Source of the DNA: a virus
Length of the DNA: 54,449 nt
IMG/VR virus record: IMGVR_UViG_3300046454_001280
Location: 1-54,449 of that record
Strand: one strand, 5' to 3'
Positions 24,261 through 31,416 of the stretch are shown here, one piece after another (the stretch's first letter is position 1; every line of letters starts with the position of its first letter). Under the pieces are notes generated by a model. It was not told the origin of the DNA. It made no database searches and worked only from the letters and a program-made list of their open reading frames with translations. Both the position numbers and the translations under genes were made by a program.

Positions 24261-25535
24261 TTACATTCTCAGGGATTCTTGGGAGGCGGTGCGCTTGATG
24301 ATCGGGAACAGGTGCGCAAGTGGGTAGCCAGCTGCATCGATGACGTGATCTATGCCGCTCGTTTTGTCCGGCATACCGTTCTTGTCGTAGGCCTGCTGTT
24401 CGAGGCCGTCAGTCAGGTGCGGGCAGCGATTAGTGTTGACCTTTAGCCGGCGCTCGCCCTGCCCGTTGAGGATCAGCGCGTTGACGGCGTTCACGCGGTC
24501 GGCAATGGCCGGGTTTGTCGAATTGACGCGAACAGTCAGCCCAGCCTGGCGGATAATGCTCAGGTCTGACTCACTAGCGTTCTTGCTGCTGGCGTTCTGA
24601 CCAGATGCGTCAGGGAACACTTGGACGGCGTGTCCTTTCAGCGAATAGCGATCCTTGAAGATGGAAACCATCTGCGGCGTGTCACGACCGTCGACGATCT
24701 CGTCAACCGCCACTGGCAACCCCTCACGCATCACATAAACTACTGCGCTCATTTTCAGTCTGTTGAAGTCCATGCCGATCAGCACGGGTTCTTCAGGCTG
24801 AAGCGTGTCATTCGTGTGATTCAGCTTGCGGCAGAAGTCTGGGTAGACGCTGCCGGCGGTCAGATTGGTGAACCGACCTTCAATGTATGCGTCGATCAGT
24901 GCGGCCGGGTAACTGTCACGTAGCGTCTGCACATAGTCTTCGGGGAGGAACGGGTTCGTGTACGTAGCTGCCTGGATCATCACGTAGCCAGGCTTTGGAT
25001 TTCTCCCCCAAGTGTCGTAGACGAACTGAAAGCCTTCAGGCGTCGTGTAGGCCGATACCCGATTGAATGGATCCGCAACGCCATCAGGGCGCTGTCTGTT
25101 CCGCGCAATGATCTTGCGCCAGGCCATCTGAGCCAGCAGCTTTTTCAGCGTGTCGATCTCGTCGACGTGCGCACGGTATGACTCGTAGCCAATGATGCGG
25201 GCCGGGTTCTCCAACGTCCGCAGCACGAAGTCGCCGCAGTTTGGCGAGCTCGTGTAAATGATGTTTTCCTGCTTGTTGTACTTGTACCGGATGCCCATGT
25301 CCGAAAGCTTCTCTTCCATGCGCGGCGCAAGGATGAGGCGGACAAGGTCGTAGGTGGGCTCGTACAGCGCGATCAAGGCGCTGGACGATGCCAAGGCGTC
25401 CCTGAGTGCGCAGTTGGCGAGAGTTTCAGTCTTGCCAGTGCCAAACCCACCGACAAACGCCGGGTACTTCTCGGTCAGTTGATAGAAGTCAGCCTGCGGC
25501 TGCGTCATTTGCACCCGCAGCGTCCTTCCTTCCAC
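24261..25535 (-). CDS. Terminase large subunit
   Basis: 424 residues (GTG start at 25535; an ATG nine codons later at 25508 is an alternative). ATPase domain with Walker A GGFGTGKT at 29-36 and Walker B-like AHVDEID at 122-128; nuclease domain with the acidic residues in GMDFN (D256), FPDASG (D309) and DHVIDAAGY (D400). It drives packaging of concatemeric DNA into the prohead via the portal. Its start overlaps the small-subunit gene by 47 bases. Confidence 0.92.
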   Translation of the reverse strand: MEGRTLRVQMTQPQADFYQLTEKYPAFVGGFGTGKTETLANCALRDALASSSALIALYEPTYDLVRLILAPRMEEKLSDMGIRYKYNKQENIIYTSSPNCGDFVLRTLENPARIIGYESYRAHVDEIDTLKKLLAQMAWRKIIARNRQRPDGVADPFNRVSAYTTPEGFQFVYDTWGRNPKPGYVMIQAATYTNPFLPEDYVQTLRDSYPAALIDAYIEGRFTNLTAGSVYPDFCRKLNHTNDTLQPEEPVLIGMDFNRLKMSAVVYVMREGLPVAVDEIVDGRDTPQMVSIFKDRYSLKGHAVQVFPDASGQNASSKNASESDLSIIRQAGLTVRVNSTNPAIADRVNAVNALILNGQGERRLKVNTNRCPHLTDGLEQQAYDKNGMPDKTSGIDHVIDAAGYPLAHLFPIIKRTASQESLRM

Positions 25536-26019
25536 CTACCACCTCAATCTCGATTCTGGTCACCGGCGGCAACTCAAGAGGATTCGTCTTCAGCAGCTCG
25601 GCGCGGGTCCGCTCAAGGCTTTCAATTCGGCCTGTAAGGCGATCAATCAGTCCGGAGTAATCCCGAACCTTGAACTTCTCTTCAGTCTTGGCCTGATATT
25701 CGCCGGCGCCTTCACGCTCAACCCTTGCCTCAAGCTCAGCAGTGTCGCCGCGCTCGTTCTCTTGGTTCAGCGCCCGCATCAATCGAATACGCGTCAGGCG
25801 AAGTTCGTCATCAACACGACCCAGCTCGATGTGAGCAAGCATGTCGTTCTCAGCATCAGTGAGGAACTGGCTATAGATGGAGCCAGGCTTGGCTGCGTGC
25901 TTATTGGCCTTGTTGGCCTTCGATGCAGCACCGCCGTGTAACTTGCACCGCGAGGAACCCGGAACAGCGTGACGCTTGCATGGTTCCCCTGAGCGCGTTT
26001 TAGCGCCACATAGGGCCAT
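25489..26019 (-). CDS. Terminase small subunit (176 aa)
   Basis: N-terminal motif CGAKTRSGEPCKRHAVPG followed by CKLHGG is the HGG-type putative zinc motif seen in phage small terminase and DNA-binding proteins. The central portion is helical and charged (LRLTRIRLMRALNQENERG, LIDRLTGRIESLERTRAEL). It lies directly before the large subunit and overlaps it, the standard arrangement for the DNA-recognition subunit that selects the packaging site. Confidence 0.82.
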   Translation of the reverse strand: MALCGAKTRSGEPCKRHAVPGSSRCKLHGGAASKANKANKHAAKPGSIYSQFLTDAENDMLAHIELGRVDDELRLTRIRLMRALNQENERGDTAELEARVEREGAGEYQAKTEEKFKVRDYSGLIDRLTGRIESLERTRAELLKTNPLELPPVTRIEIEVVGGRKDAAGANDAAAG

Positions 26020-26089
26020 GGGCTTGCCTCATTCATGGGGTGTTATTGCAGAACGATTCATTCAACGTCGTTCGAACGTCATTCAATGC

Positions 26090-26524
26090 TCATTCGATTG
26101 GCTTGGCGATGGTCAGCGTTCTGATCTTTCCGCCAGTGCAGCTGTCACGCTTCATGGCCATCTCTACGGCTTGGTAGGCAGATGCGCCCATGTCGAGCGC
26201 AGTCAGCGCATGGTCCGATCCGCTACCGATTGAATATGGTCGCTCGAGCATGAGCGGAGTTTTTGCCAGCTTGCCTTCGTAATAGCCGACCAACGCAATG
26301 GTGCCATCCTGGACAACAATCACCTCTGCTCCGCACTCCCCGGCTATCTCTTCGCCGAAATAGGCGCCGATCAGTTCGTTGATCTCGCTAGTAGCACCAG
26401 TGCCGAGGAAGAACGCACCTTCGCGCTCTCTCAACTTGTCGAAGTCGTCGTAGACAATAGTCCGACCGGCAGTGACTCTACCGTCATAGGCGATGATCCC
26501 GTCCTTATAGGCGATCGTGGTCAT
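26090..26524 (-). CDS. Proteasome/HslV-like Ntn-hydrolase of phage (144 aa)
   Basis: The N-terminus MTTIAYKDGIIAYDGR matches HslV-type peptidases: removal of Met exposes the nucleophile Thr. Conserved partners look present as D14, K30 and the late GSGSDHALTALDMG helix start, like the GSG segment of HslV. Length is a little short (HslV is about 175). HslV degrades unfolded proteins together with an ATPase; no ATPase gene is nearby. It sits just upstream of the terminase genes, so a maturation or host-protein-processing role is possible but unproven. Confidence 0.75.
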   Translation of the reverse strand: MTTIAYKDGIIAYDGRVTAGRTIVYDDFDKLREREGAFFLGTGATSEINELIGAYFGEEIAGECGAEVIVVQDGTIALVGYYEGKLAKTPLMLERPYSIGSGSDHALTALDMGASAYQAVEMAMKRDSCTGGKIRTLTIAKPIE

Positions 26525-26540
26525 GTGCTACTCCGCCTGC

Positions 26541-26702
26541 TCAGAAAGTGATTCGGATATGCGAAAGCAGCCAGACAATCATGATGGTCATCGGGGCTAT
26601 CACCAGTGCCGTATAAACCCAACCGAAGATCTTCAGCCCAAACATCATGCGGTCAATACATTCGATGAATGTCGGCTCGCGCTTTGGTGCTTTCTTGCCC
26701 AT
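26541..26702 (-). CDS. Small membrane protein (53 aa)
   Basis: From ATG 26702 (GGTGAG upstream). Basic N-terminus (MGKKAPKREP) then one hydrophobic segment (MMFGLKIFGWVYTALVIAPM followed by IMIVWLL). Single or hairpin membrane segment. Unknown function; upstream of the Ntn-hydrolase in the same operon. Confidence 0.55.
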   Translation of the reverse strand: MGKKAPKREPTFIECIDRMMFGLKIFGWVYTALVIAPMTIMIVWLLSHIRITF

Positions 26703-26706
26703 TTGC

Positions 26707-26877
26707 TCACCGTTGACTGTCAAATATGTTGAGTTTTATGCCTCGGCGGATCCACTTCTCGACCCGATCCATATCAGGCTCCATGCCTGTTAGTTCAGCC
26801 ATGAAACGAACCCCGGCGATGTATGCCGGAAGCCACCATGCAAGCTTGATGCTGACAGTGCTGGTCATGGCGCTCAT
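26707..26877 (-). CDS. Small phage protein (56 aa)
   Basis: ATG 26877 overlaps the stop of the upstream gene as ATGA and has GAGG upstream. Contains WWLPAYIAGVRFMAELTG and EPDMDRVEKWIRRGIKL, a pattern I associate with small proteins recurrent in Pseudomonas prophages near the terminase. Function unknown. Confidence 0.6.
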   Translation of the reverse strand: MSAMTSTVSIKLAWWLPAYIAGVRFMAELTGMEPDMDRVEKWIRRGIKLNIFDSQR

Positions 26878-27089
26878 TCGATAGGCCTCACAATGATCTT
26901 CCCCCATACAGGGTGTATATCCACTGTTTCGCCATCAGAAGAGTGCAAAGGCTGGTCGGCTACTACTGCAACGCCGGCCAATGTGTCGCACCAGATAACA
27001 TGGCTCAATTCCGAGCCATCCAGAATTACAAGTCGTCGGCCTCTCCCGTCACCTACGTGGTGCACATGATCACCTATCGGCTCGCTCAT
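26874..27089 (-). CDS. Small phage protein (71 aa)
   Basis: A 71-residue beta-rich protein (VILDGSELSHVIWCD, VWGKIIVRPIE). GAGG lies before ATG 27089, which overlaps the stop of the upstream 58-residue gene. Overlaps at both ends indicate a coupled operon. No recognised domain. Confidence 0.6.
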   Translation of the reverse strand: MSEPIGDHVHHVGDGRGRRLVILDGSELSHVIWCDTLAGVAVVADQPLHSSDGETVDIHPVWGKIIVRPIE

Positions 27090-27262
27090 GATTGCGCCTC
27101 GTCAGTCGGGATGATCTCGCGGTAACGCTTGGCTGCCCGTGCATGTCGCTGCAGCACTTCCTCATCTGCTTCAAGGCCAGCGAGAAAAGCGAAGGTGTGC
27201 ACGGCCACAACGTAGAACCTGAACCACCAGGGGTAGTAGGCCTTGAGGTTGATAGTTGCCAT
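27086..27262 (-). CDS. Small membrane-associated phage protein (58 aa)
   Basis: A short frame from ATG 27262: MATINLKAYYPWWFRFYVVA, a hydrophobic stretch to FAFLAGLEA, then a charged helix (EEVLQRHARAAKRYREII). Its TGA overlaps the next ATG. Alternate frames here are less plausible by codon usage. It resembles small one-segment membrane proteins common in Pseudomonas prophages. Confidence 0.6.
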   Translation of the reverse strand: MATINLKAYYPWWFRFYVVAVHTFAFLAGLEADEEVLQRHARAAKRYREIIPTDEAQS

Positions 27263-27273
27263 GGCGTCACCGG

Positions 27274-27429
27274 TCAGCCTTTGGTTTGACTCTTAACTTC
27301 GGCAACCACTTCGCGGGCGGCGTCAGCAATTGGCTTTGTTGCTGCGCGCGTGAGGTCGACTGCGATCTCAACAGGCGCAGCAGCGATCTTTACTACGTCA
27401 GTGGCGAGGCAGATTAGAGACTTGAACAT
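27274..27429 (-). CDS. Small helical phage protein (51 aa)
   Basis: ATG 27429 to TGA 27274. The product begins MFKSLICLATDVVKIAAAPV and continues as an amphipathic helix with alternating Ala, Val, Glu and Lys. No strong ribosome site is visible, but codon usage is typical for the phage. Unknown function. Confidence 0.5.
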   Translation of the reverse strand: MFKSLICLATDVVKIAAAPVEIAVDLTRAATKPIADAAREVVAEVKSQTKG

Positions 27430-27544
27430 TTAATCACCACGGGATCTGCAACCTACTGCAAGTATTCCAGCCGTTTCAGCCGGATATGCGCAGTCTATTG
27501 CGTGTAGAGAGTGGCGCCGGCATGAGCCGTTCGCGCCCTTTGAT

Positions 27545-27748
27545 TTAATCGTCGCCTTGTACTTTCACATCACGCTCGTTGAGGTAGAACGTCACGGTCA
27601 CAGTTGGTCCGGAGTGATCATTGTGGATAACCGCTTCTTTCTGTCCCGGCAGGCACTCACCGTCTTCAGTATGCAGGGCGAAGGGGTTGGTATTTTGGTC
27701 GGCCTTCTCCACATGGTGCAGGCCAACTCGCTTCAGGATCAGTTTCAT
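27545..27748 (-). CDS. Small phage protein (67 aa)
   Basis: A 67-residue beta-rich protein (MKLILKRVGLHHVEKADQN, then TVTVTFYLNERDVKV). ATG at 27748 overlaps the stop of the upstream gene by 4 bases. Likely structural or regulatory accessory; no family recognised. Confidence 0.6.
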   Translation of the reverse strand: MKLILKRVGLHHVEKADQNTNPFALHTEDGECLPGQKEAVIHNDHSGPTVTVTFYLNERDVKVQGDD

Positions 27749-27963
27749 CGGCTGTATGCCCCGGCTGGGAAATTGTTATCGCAGATACTGATCACGGGCT
27801 TGATCATCTCGGCGATGTTCTTCGCAATCTGCGCGCGCAGCTCAGGGGTATTTGGCTCCCCGACGTGCAACTCGATTTCATCCTTGACGACCTGATCGAT
27901 ATCAATGCGGCTGTAATCGATCGACACAGTCACATTGAGCTCGCGAACTTTGTAATTGTTCAT
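27745..27963 (-). CDS. Small phage protein (72 aa)
   Basis: 72 residues with an N-terminal beta strand (KVRELNVTVSIDYSRID) and a helix (ELRAQIAKNIAEMIKPV). Coupled to the downstream gene by overlap. Function unknown. Confidence 0.6.
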   Translation of the reverse strand: MNNYKVRELNVTVSIDYSRIDIDQVVKDEIELHVGEPNTPELRAQIAKNIAEMIKPVISICDNNFPAGAYSR

Positions 27964-27983
27964 CGGGAGTCACCCTTGAGTGG

Positions 27984-28346
27984 TTACGCTTTCTTGGCGA
28001 GCGCTACAGCCTCAGCCCAGAATGAAGGCAGGTCGTGACCTAGTGCAGCGAGGATCGTTTCCAGCTTGGAGATGGTGCCGGCCGGGATCATGGCATCCAG
28101 CGCGATCACTGCATCGGCGATTGGCGCGGCAGCAGGATCGACGGCCTTCACGATGGTCGCGGCAACGTTGACGATATCGGGCACAGACTGAGCTGCGGCC
28201 GCTTCCATAGCTGGCTGGGCTGGAGCAGGTGTCAGCGCGCTTTGGACTGCTTCGTGCAATTCGGACATGGTTGGAACCTCTACGACGAGTTTTGCAATCC
28301 ATGCGGGAAAAATGCTGTGGATGATCCAAGCAATGGCGGCTTTCAT
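27984..28346 (-). CDS. Hydrophobic Ala-rich phage protein (120 aa; internal start possible)
   Basis: The first start, ATG 28346, overlaps the upstream stop and gives an N-terminal membrane-like segment (MKAAIAWIIHSIFPAWIAKL). A second ATG at 28268 has GAGG eight bases upstream and would give a soluble 94-residue form (MSELHEAVQSALTPAPAQP...). The body is Ala-rich with helical segments. Two start sites could make membrane-bound and soluble forms, as in dual-start lysis proteins. Role unknown; next to holin genes. Confidence 0.6.
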   Translation of the reverse strand: MKAAIAWIIHSIFPAWIAKLVVEVPTMSELHEAVQSALTPAPAQPAMEAAAAQSVPDIVNVAATIVKAVDPAAAPIADAVIALDAMIPAGTISKLETILAALGHDLPSFWAEAVALAKKA

Positions 28347-28603
28347 TTTGGCGCCTCGCAGATGTGTCCGCGTCTGGCGATCGCGTAAAGGATCACCGCC
28401 GCGTGCATCGTCATCGCGAATGGACTGATTGGATGGCCCTTGATGTTGAAGATGAAGCTGCCGAACGCAGAAATTGCCACCAGATAGAACGAAGCGCTCA
28501 GCAGAGGTTCATCCATCGGGCGCACACGGCGCAGACATTCAGCGGCGGCGATCACCACCAGCACGCACAGGAAAGCGTCCAGGACTTGCAGGATGGTTTG
28601 CAT
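28343..28603 (-). CDS. Small membrane protein, possible holin partner (86 aa)
   Basis: Three hydrophobic segments: LQVLDAFLCVLVVIAAAECL, LLSASFYLVAISAFGSFIF and FAMTMHAAVILYAIA. The start at 28603 touches the holin stop by one base and its stop overlaps the next gene. Position in the holin cluster suggests a holin, antiholin or pinholin-type role, but no sequence motif proves it. Confidence 0.6.
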   Translation of the reverse strand: MQTILQVLDAFLCVLVVIAAAECLRRVRPMDEPLLSASFYLVAISAFGSFIFNIKGHPISPFAMTMHAAVILYAIARRGHICEAPK

Positions 28604-28920
28604 TACGCACCTCCCGAGACGCCAAACACTCCGGGCATTGCCTTCTTCAACAGGGGAATGATGTTCATGGCCAAGAGACCAATCAGGAATGCGACGCCGT
28701 ATTGAGTTTCACCGCCAGGCTCCAGCTTGAAGAAGCTGATCGCCAAAGGGGTGCAGAAGATCGCCGACAGAAAACCAGTGAAGAAGGCCCAAAACGCTTG
28801 CTTGCGCGTCAGGCCCTGTAGAAACGTCAGCGAAAGGATTGCTCCAGCGAAGCCAGCGATGATGATGCCGTACTTCGCGAGCAGGACGCCGGCGGCAGTG
28901 GTGCTCGCGGGTTCGGCCAT
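28603..28920 (-). CDS. Putative holin (105 aa)
   Basis: ATG 28920 with GGAG nearby. Begins MAEPASTTAAGVLLAKYG and has three hydrophobic helices (IIIAGFAGAILSLTFLQGL, FWAFFTGFLSAIFCTPLAI, YGVAFLIGLLAMNIIPLL), matching the small three-segment holins of Pseudomonas phages. Holins make the lesions that let the GH24 endolysin reach the wall. It is the first gene of the late block; endolysin is over 20 kb away at the other end. Confidence 0.72.
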   Translation of the reverse strand: MAEPASTTAAGVLLAKYGIIIAGFAGAILSLTFLQGLTRKQAFWAFFTGFLSAIFCTPLAISFFKLEPGGETQYGVAFLIGLLAMNIIPLLKKAMPGVFGVSGGA

Positions 28921-28937
28921 GGCGTGACTCCAGAGAT

Positions 28938-28962
28938 AAAAAAGGCGCCAGTGTGGGGCGCC
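28938..28962 (-). terminator. Intrinsic terminator upstream of holin gene
   Basis: Minus-strand stem GGCGCC / GGCGCC, loop CCACACT, six T. First (holin-proximal) of a tandem pair that lies between the early and late leftward genes. Confidence 0.75.
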
Positions 28963-28993
28963 AAACTGCTGGGGAGCAGCGGAAGAAGGAAAT

Positions 28994-29025
28994 AAAAAGG
29001 CCCAGCTTGGTGAGAGCTGGGCCTT
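28994..29025 (-). terminator. Intrinsic terminator, second of tandem pair
   Basis: Minus-strand stem GGCCCAGCT / AGCTGGGCC (9 bp perfect), loop CTCACCA, five T. Strong. With the neighbour 31 bases away it would stop early leftward transcription before the late genes, as expected of a late-gene antitermination target. Confidence 0.85.
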
Positions 29026-29548
29026 GCCGGGCGATTTGTGCATCGTTGAGAGGCTGTCCGGACTTGAAGAAAGCCCCGCACTTTGGCGGAGCGATATCCG
29101 CTTACCTTTATCCGGAGTCAGGCGTTTCCACCCGGCGGTGCGTTCCGGTCTGATCCACAGCGATGCGCTGATTCACTGCCGGTGTAGCTTGGAATTGGTG
29201 CCTGACCGCACTCGTTCACTTTCGCGCCGGTCGTCGTCAGGGCTTGCAGCAGATGTCCGGCGCTGATCTCCGGCTTTCTCGACTCTAGCCGCCCGGTCGT
29301 TTCGATTTCTCGATTGCCGGTCACTTCGAGCTATGGCGTTACGCATCAGCCTGCGCATTCATCTGCATCCGTAACCGTTGTGCGCACCTATTCGGGCGTG
29401 GATATGACCGACATGCGATGGAGAACAACGGTTACGCGATAAAGACGATTTCCGCATCTGCGGTCACTTGGCGTTGGTTGATAAGGCCGGAGTTACGAAG
29501 GAGCCCAGAGCATCCGGCATGACGGCTCAGTCAAAAGTGTTCATGCAC
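29026..29548. other. Intergenic region between early and late leftward genes
   Basis: About 520 bases with no gene I can support. Two overlapping minus-strand frames (29118-29324 and 29173-29358) exist but are Arg/Ser-rich and lack good starts. The region contains a perfect 12-bp inverted repeat (29370-29381 and 29425-29436) with a 43-base spacer. It is the likely place of the late promoter or of a late regulator site. No convincing -35/-10 pair was identified. Confidence 0.4.
29370..29436. repeat. Perfect 12-bp inverted repeat with 43-base spacer
   Basis: CGTAACCGTTGT at 29370-29381 and its exact reverse complement ACAACGGTTACG at 29425-29436. Located upstream of the late gene block. May be a binding site for a dimeric regulator able to loop DNA, or the base of an RNA hairpin. 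Confidence 0.7.
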
Positions 29549-29577
29549 AAAAAAGCCCGACTCGGTGGCCGGGCTTG
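29549..29577 (-). terminator. Intrinsic terminator after HNH gene
   Basis: Minus-strand stem AGCCCG / CGGGCT with a ten-base loop, followed by six T. Ends the early leftward operon after the HNH/AP2 endonuclease gene. Confidence 0.75.
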
Positions 29578-29639
29578 ATCTTGTCTGCGTCACATACAAA
29601 CGTACATAACCCAAGATGACGTGGATATTGATCGTTTGA

Positions 29640-30173
29640 TCACCCGGCGTCAAGCTCTTCTTGCTCGAATTTATGAATTCCGTGATTTGCGAACTCACCG
29701 TGCAATCTTTCCCTTGCTGCGCGAACACCAGCGGTCGCCGCATCAAGAGTCTCGAACTCTTCTCGATAGGCAATCTTTTTGTGGCTGAATATGCGCGCAA
29801 CCCAGTTTTTCGTGGCCTTGCAGTAATAGACGCCCTTCACTCCGCTGGTGTTCGAACTGCTGATTTTCTGGTTAGCTTGGTTCTTCTCTTGGTCCGCCTC
29901 GCGAAGGTTGGTGAACGCATTGTTCGAGCGATCACCATCTTTATGATCAATGCCATCTTCTGGCCACGCTCCGGTCATATAGAACCATGCGAGCTGATGC
30001 CCCTTGTAGCGCACGCCATCAACCATCAGGGTGATGTACCCATGACTGTCTATGCAGCCTGCAAGATACCCAGGGCGGATCTTTCTTCCGGTGACTCTCC
30101 ATTCAAATACCCCAACTATAGGGCTGTAAAGCAAAACCTGCTTAAGCCTCTCATGCGAGATCCGCTTCTTCAT
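29640..30173 (-). CDS. HNH endonuclease with AP2-like domain (177 aa)
   Basis: N-terminal DNA-binding part with TGRKIRPGYLAGCIDSHGY and MVDGVRYKGHQLAWFYMTG, an HNH core (DHKDGDRSNNAFTNLREAD, residues ~85-105) and a C-terminal AP2-like module (SGVKGVYYCKATKNWVARI). This HNH-AP2 build is typical of mobile (homing-type) endonucleases found in phage genomes. It overlaps the upstream gene by four bases and lies at the end of the early operon. It could cut rival phage DNA or spread itself. Confidence 0.88.
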   Translation of the reverse strand: MKKRISHERLKQVLLYSPIVGVFEWRVTGRKIRPGYLAGCIDSHGYITLMVDGVRYKGHQLAWFYMTGAWPEDGIDHKDGDRSNNAFTNLREADQEKNQANQKISSSNTSGVKGVYYCKATKNWVARIFSHKKIAYREEFETLDAATAGVRAARERLHGEFANHGIHKFEQEELDAG

Positions 30174-30715
30174 GCAACATCCCCCATCAGAAGACCTTCG
30201 CGATCAAGAATGTCTTGCGCCGCACAAAGCGCTTCATTTACTTGGTCGTCAAGAGCCTTGCGAATCGAAGTGCGCCACCGCCGCAAGGTCGGCTCGGGCC
30301 GGCCATCCTCATCCCAGTTCGACATTTCATACCATGCGGCCGGCAGGACGCTCGTCGATCGCTTACCCTCCACACCCGGCAGCTTCGGCAACGCCCAAGT
30401 AACAACGGCGCAATGACGGAACCGCTCAGGTGCTGGTGATTGGATAGCTCGCGTTAGCTCGGTAATAGCAGCGTGCTTGCGATCGGTGTGCGTGGAGAAC
30501 TTCGCCACCAGAGCGCGCCATTGGGCAGGCTCAAGCCCCTTGTGTAAGCGGCCGAAGACCCAGCAGTCTTGGAGAAATGCAGCCTCCTTGCCGACGATTT
30601 CCCCCTTCTGCTTGGCGCACTGGACCTTCGGTTCGAAGTCATTACCACCGGCAGAGTTGATCGTTTCGGCTGCGAGAGCGCGGACAACTGCGGATACGAC
30701 GTTGCGGTAGGTCAT
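30170..30715 (-). CDS. Phage protein in late-regulator position (181 aa)
   Basis: ATG 30715 overlaps the upstream HNH gene stop. The 181-residue protein is basic, with helical segments (MTYRNVVSAVVRALAAETIN; WRALVAKFSTHTDRKHAAI; LRRWRTSIRKALDDQVNEAL) and no metal-binding cysteine set. It is the second-last gene of the early operon, where lambdoid phages encode the Q antiterminator; tandem terminators stand between it and the late genes. Antiterminator function is suggested by position only. Confidence 0.45.
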   Translation of the reverse strand: MTYRNVVSAVVRALAAETINSAGGNDFEPKVQCAKQKGEIVGKEAAFLQDCWVFGRLHKGLEPAQWRALVAKFSTHTDRKHAAITELTRAIQSPAPERFRHCAVVTWALPKLPGVEGKRSTSVLPAAWYEMSNWDEDGRPEPTLRRWRTSIRKALDDQVNEALCAAQDILDREGLLMGDVA

Positions 30716-31416
30716 CAGAACAATCTCCCCAAGGATGCGGCAAAGGCGTACGGGTCTTTCGCGTTCTTTTTCAGGTTGCAACTCGGGCAGGAAATCACCA
30801 AATTGGCGATGACGTGCTTGCCGCCCCGGGCAAGCGGCTCGTAATGATCGAGGTGGTATTTTTCGGCGCATGGCTTCGTGCACCAGTAGCAGACCTTTAC
30901 GGCTGCCATTTCCCAGGCATGGATCGCCGCAGTGCTGTCTCCGCCGGCCTCTTGGCAGCGGCGCCGAGCCTTGTAAGCCTTGGCGATGGTCTTGCGCTTA
31001 TCCGGGTTGCGCATCACCCAAGCGATTGCGTTCCGAGCGTTCTGCTCGGGCCGGGCTGCTCGATAAGCCTTGTCGTATGCACTCTTCTCGGCTTTGGTAT
31101 TCCCGCGCATCGCCCTTTGCTTGGCCTGCCACTCAGGATCAAGCTTCACGCGCTCGTAATGCGCCTTCTTGCATAGACGAACAGACTCTGCGTGCCGCGC
31201 CTTGCTGGCCGCATTGGCTGCCAGCGTCCGCTCGCGATTCTTCTCGTAGTCCGCCCGACGTTTCGCCTGTGCCTCCGCCGGGTTGCTCGCATACTTCGCC
31301 CTTTTCTGCTCCGAGCAGCACTGCCGACAGCGCGGATACAGACCGTCAGCCCTTTCTTTGGCCTTGTGATATTCGGTGAGGGCCTTATCAGTCCCACATG
31401 TAGAACACGTCTTCAT
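30715..31416 (-). CDS. HNH endonuclease with N-terminal zinc ribbon (233 aa)
   Basis: Start ATG 31416. N-terminal CSTCGTDKALTEYHKAKERA ... CRQCCSEQKRAKYA is a C-x2-C ... C-x2-C ribbon; the centre is a long basic helical region; the C-terminal HNH/treble-clef nuclease core is CYWCTKPC ... YHLDHYEPLARGGKHVIANL ... SCPSCNLKKNAKDP. Stop overlaps the next gene. Standalone HNH nucleases in this region may assist DNA processing; here two lie in series. Confidence 0.85.
   Translation of the reverse strand: MKTCSTCGTDKALTEYHKAKERADGLYPRCRQCCSEQKRAKYASNPAEAQAKRRADYEKNRERTLAANAASKARHAESVRLCKKAHYERVKLDPEWQAKQRAMRGNTKAEKSAYDKAYRAARPEQNARNAIAWVMRNPDKRKTIAKAYKARRRCQEAGGDSTAAIHAWEMAAVKVCYWCTKPCAEKYHLDHYEPLARGGKHVIANLVISCPSCNLKKNAKDPYAFAASLGRLF

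Noticed and set aside
29118-29358. Two overlapping minus-strand frames (68 and 61 aa), considered as spanin-type nested genes
   Set aside because: No signal sequence or membrane segment, poor starts, and Arg/Ser-rich composition typical of non-coding GC-rich frames.
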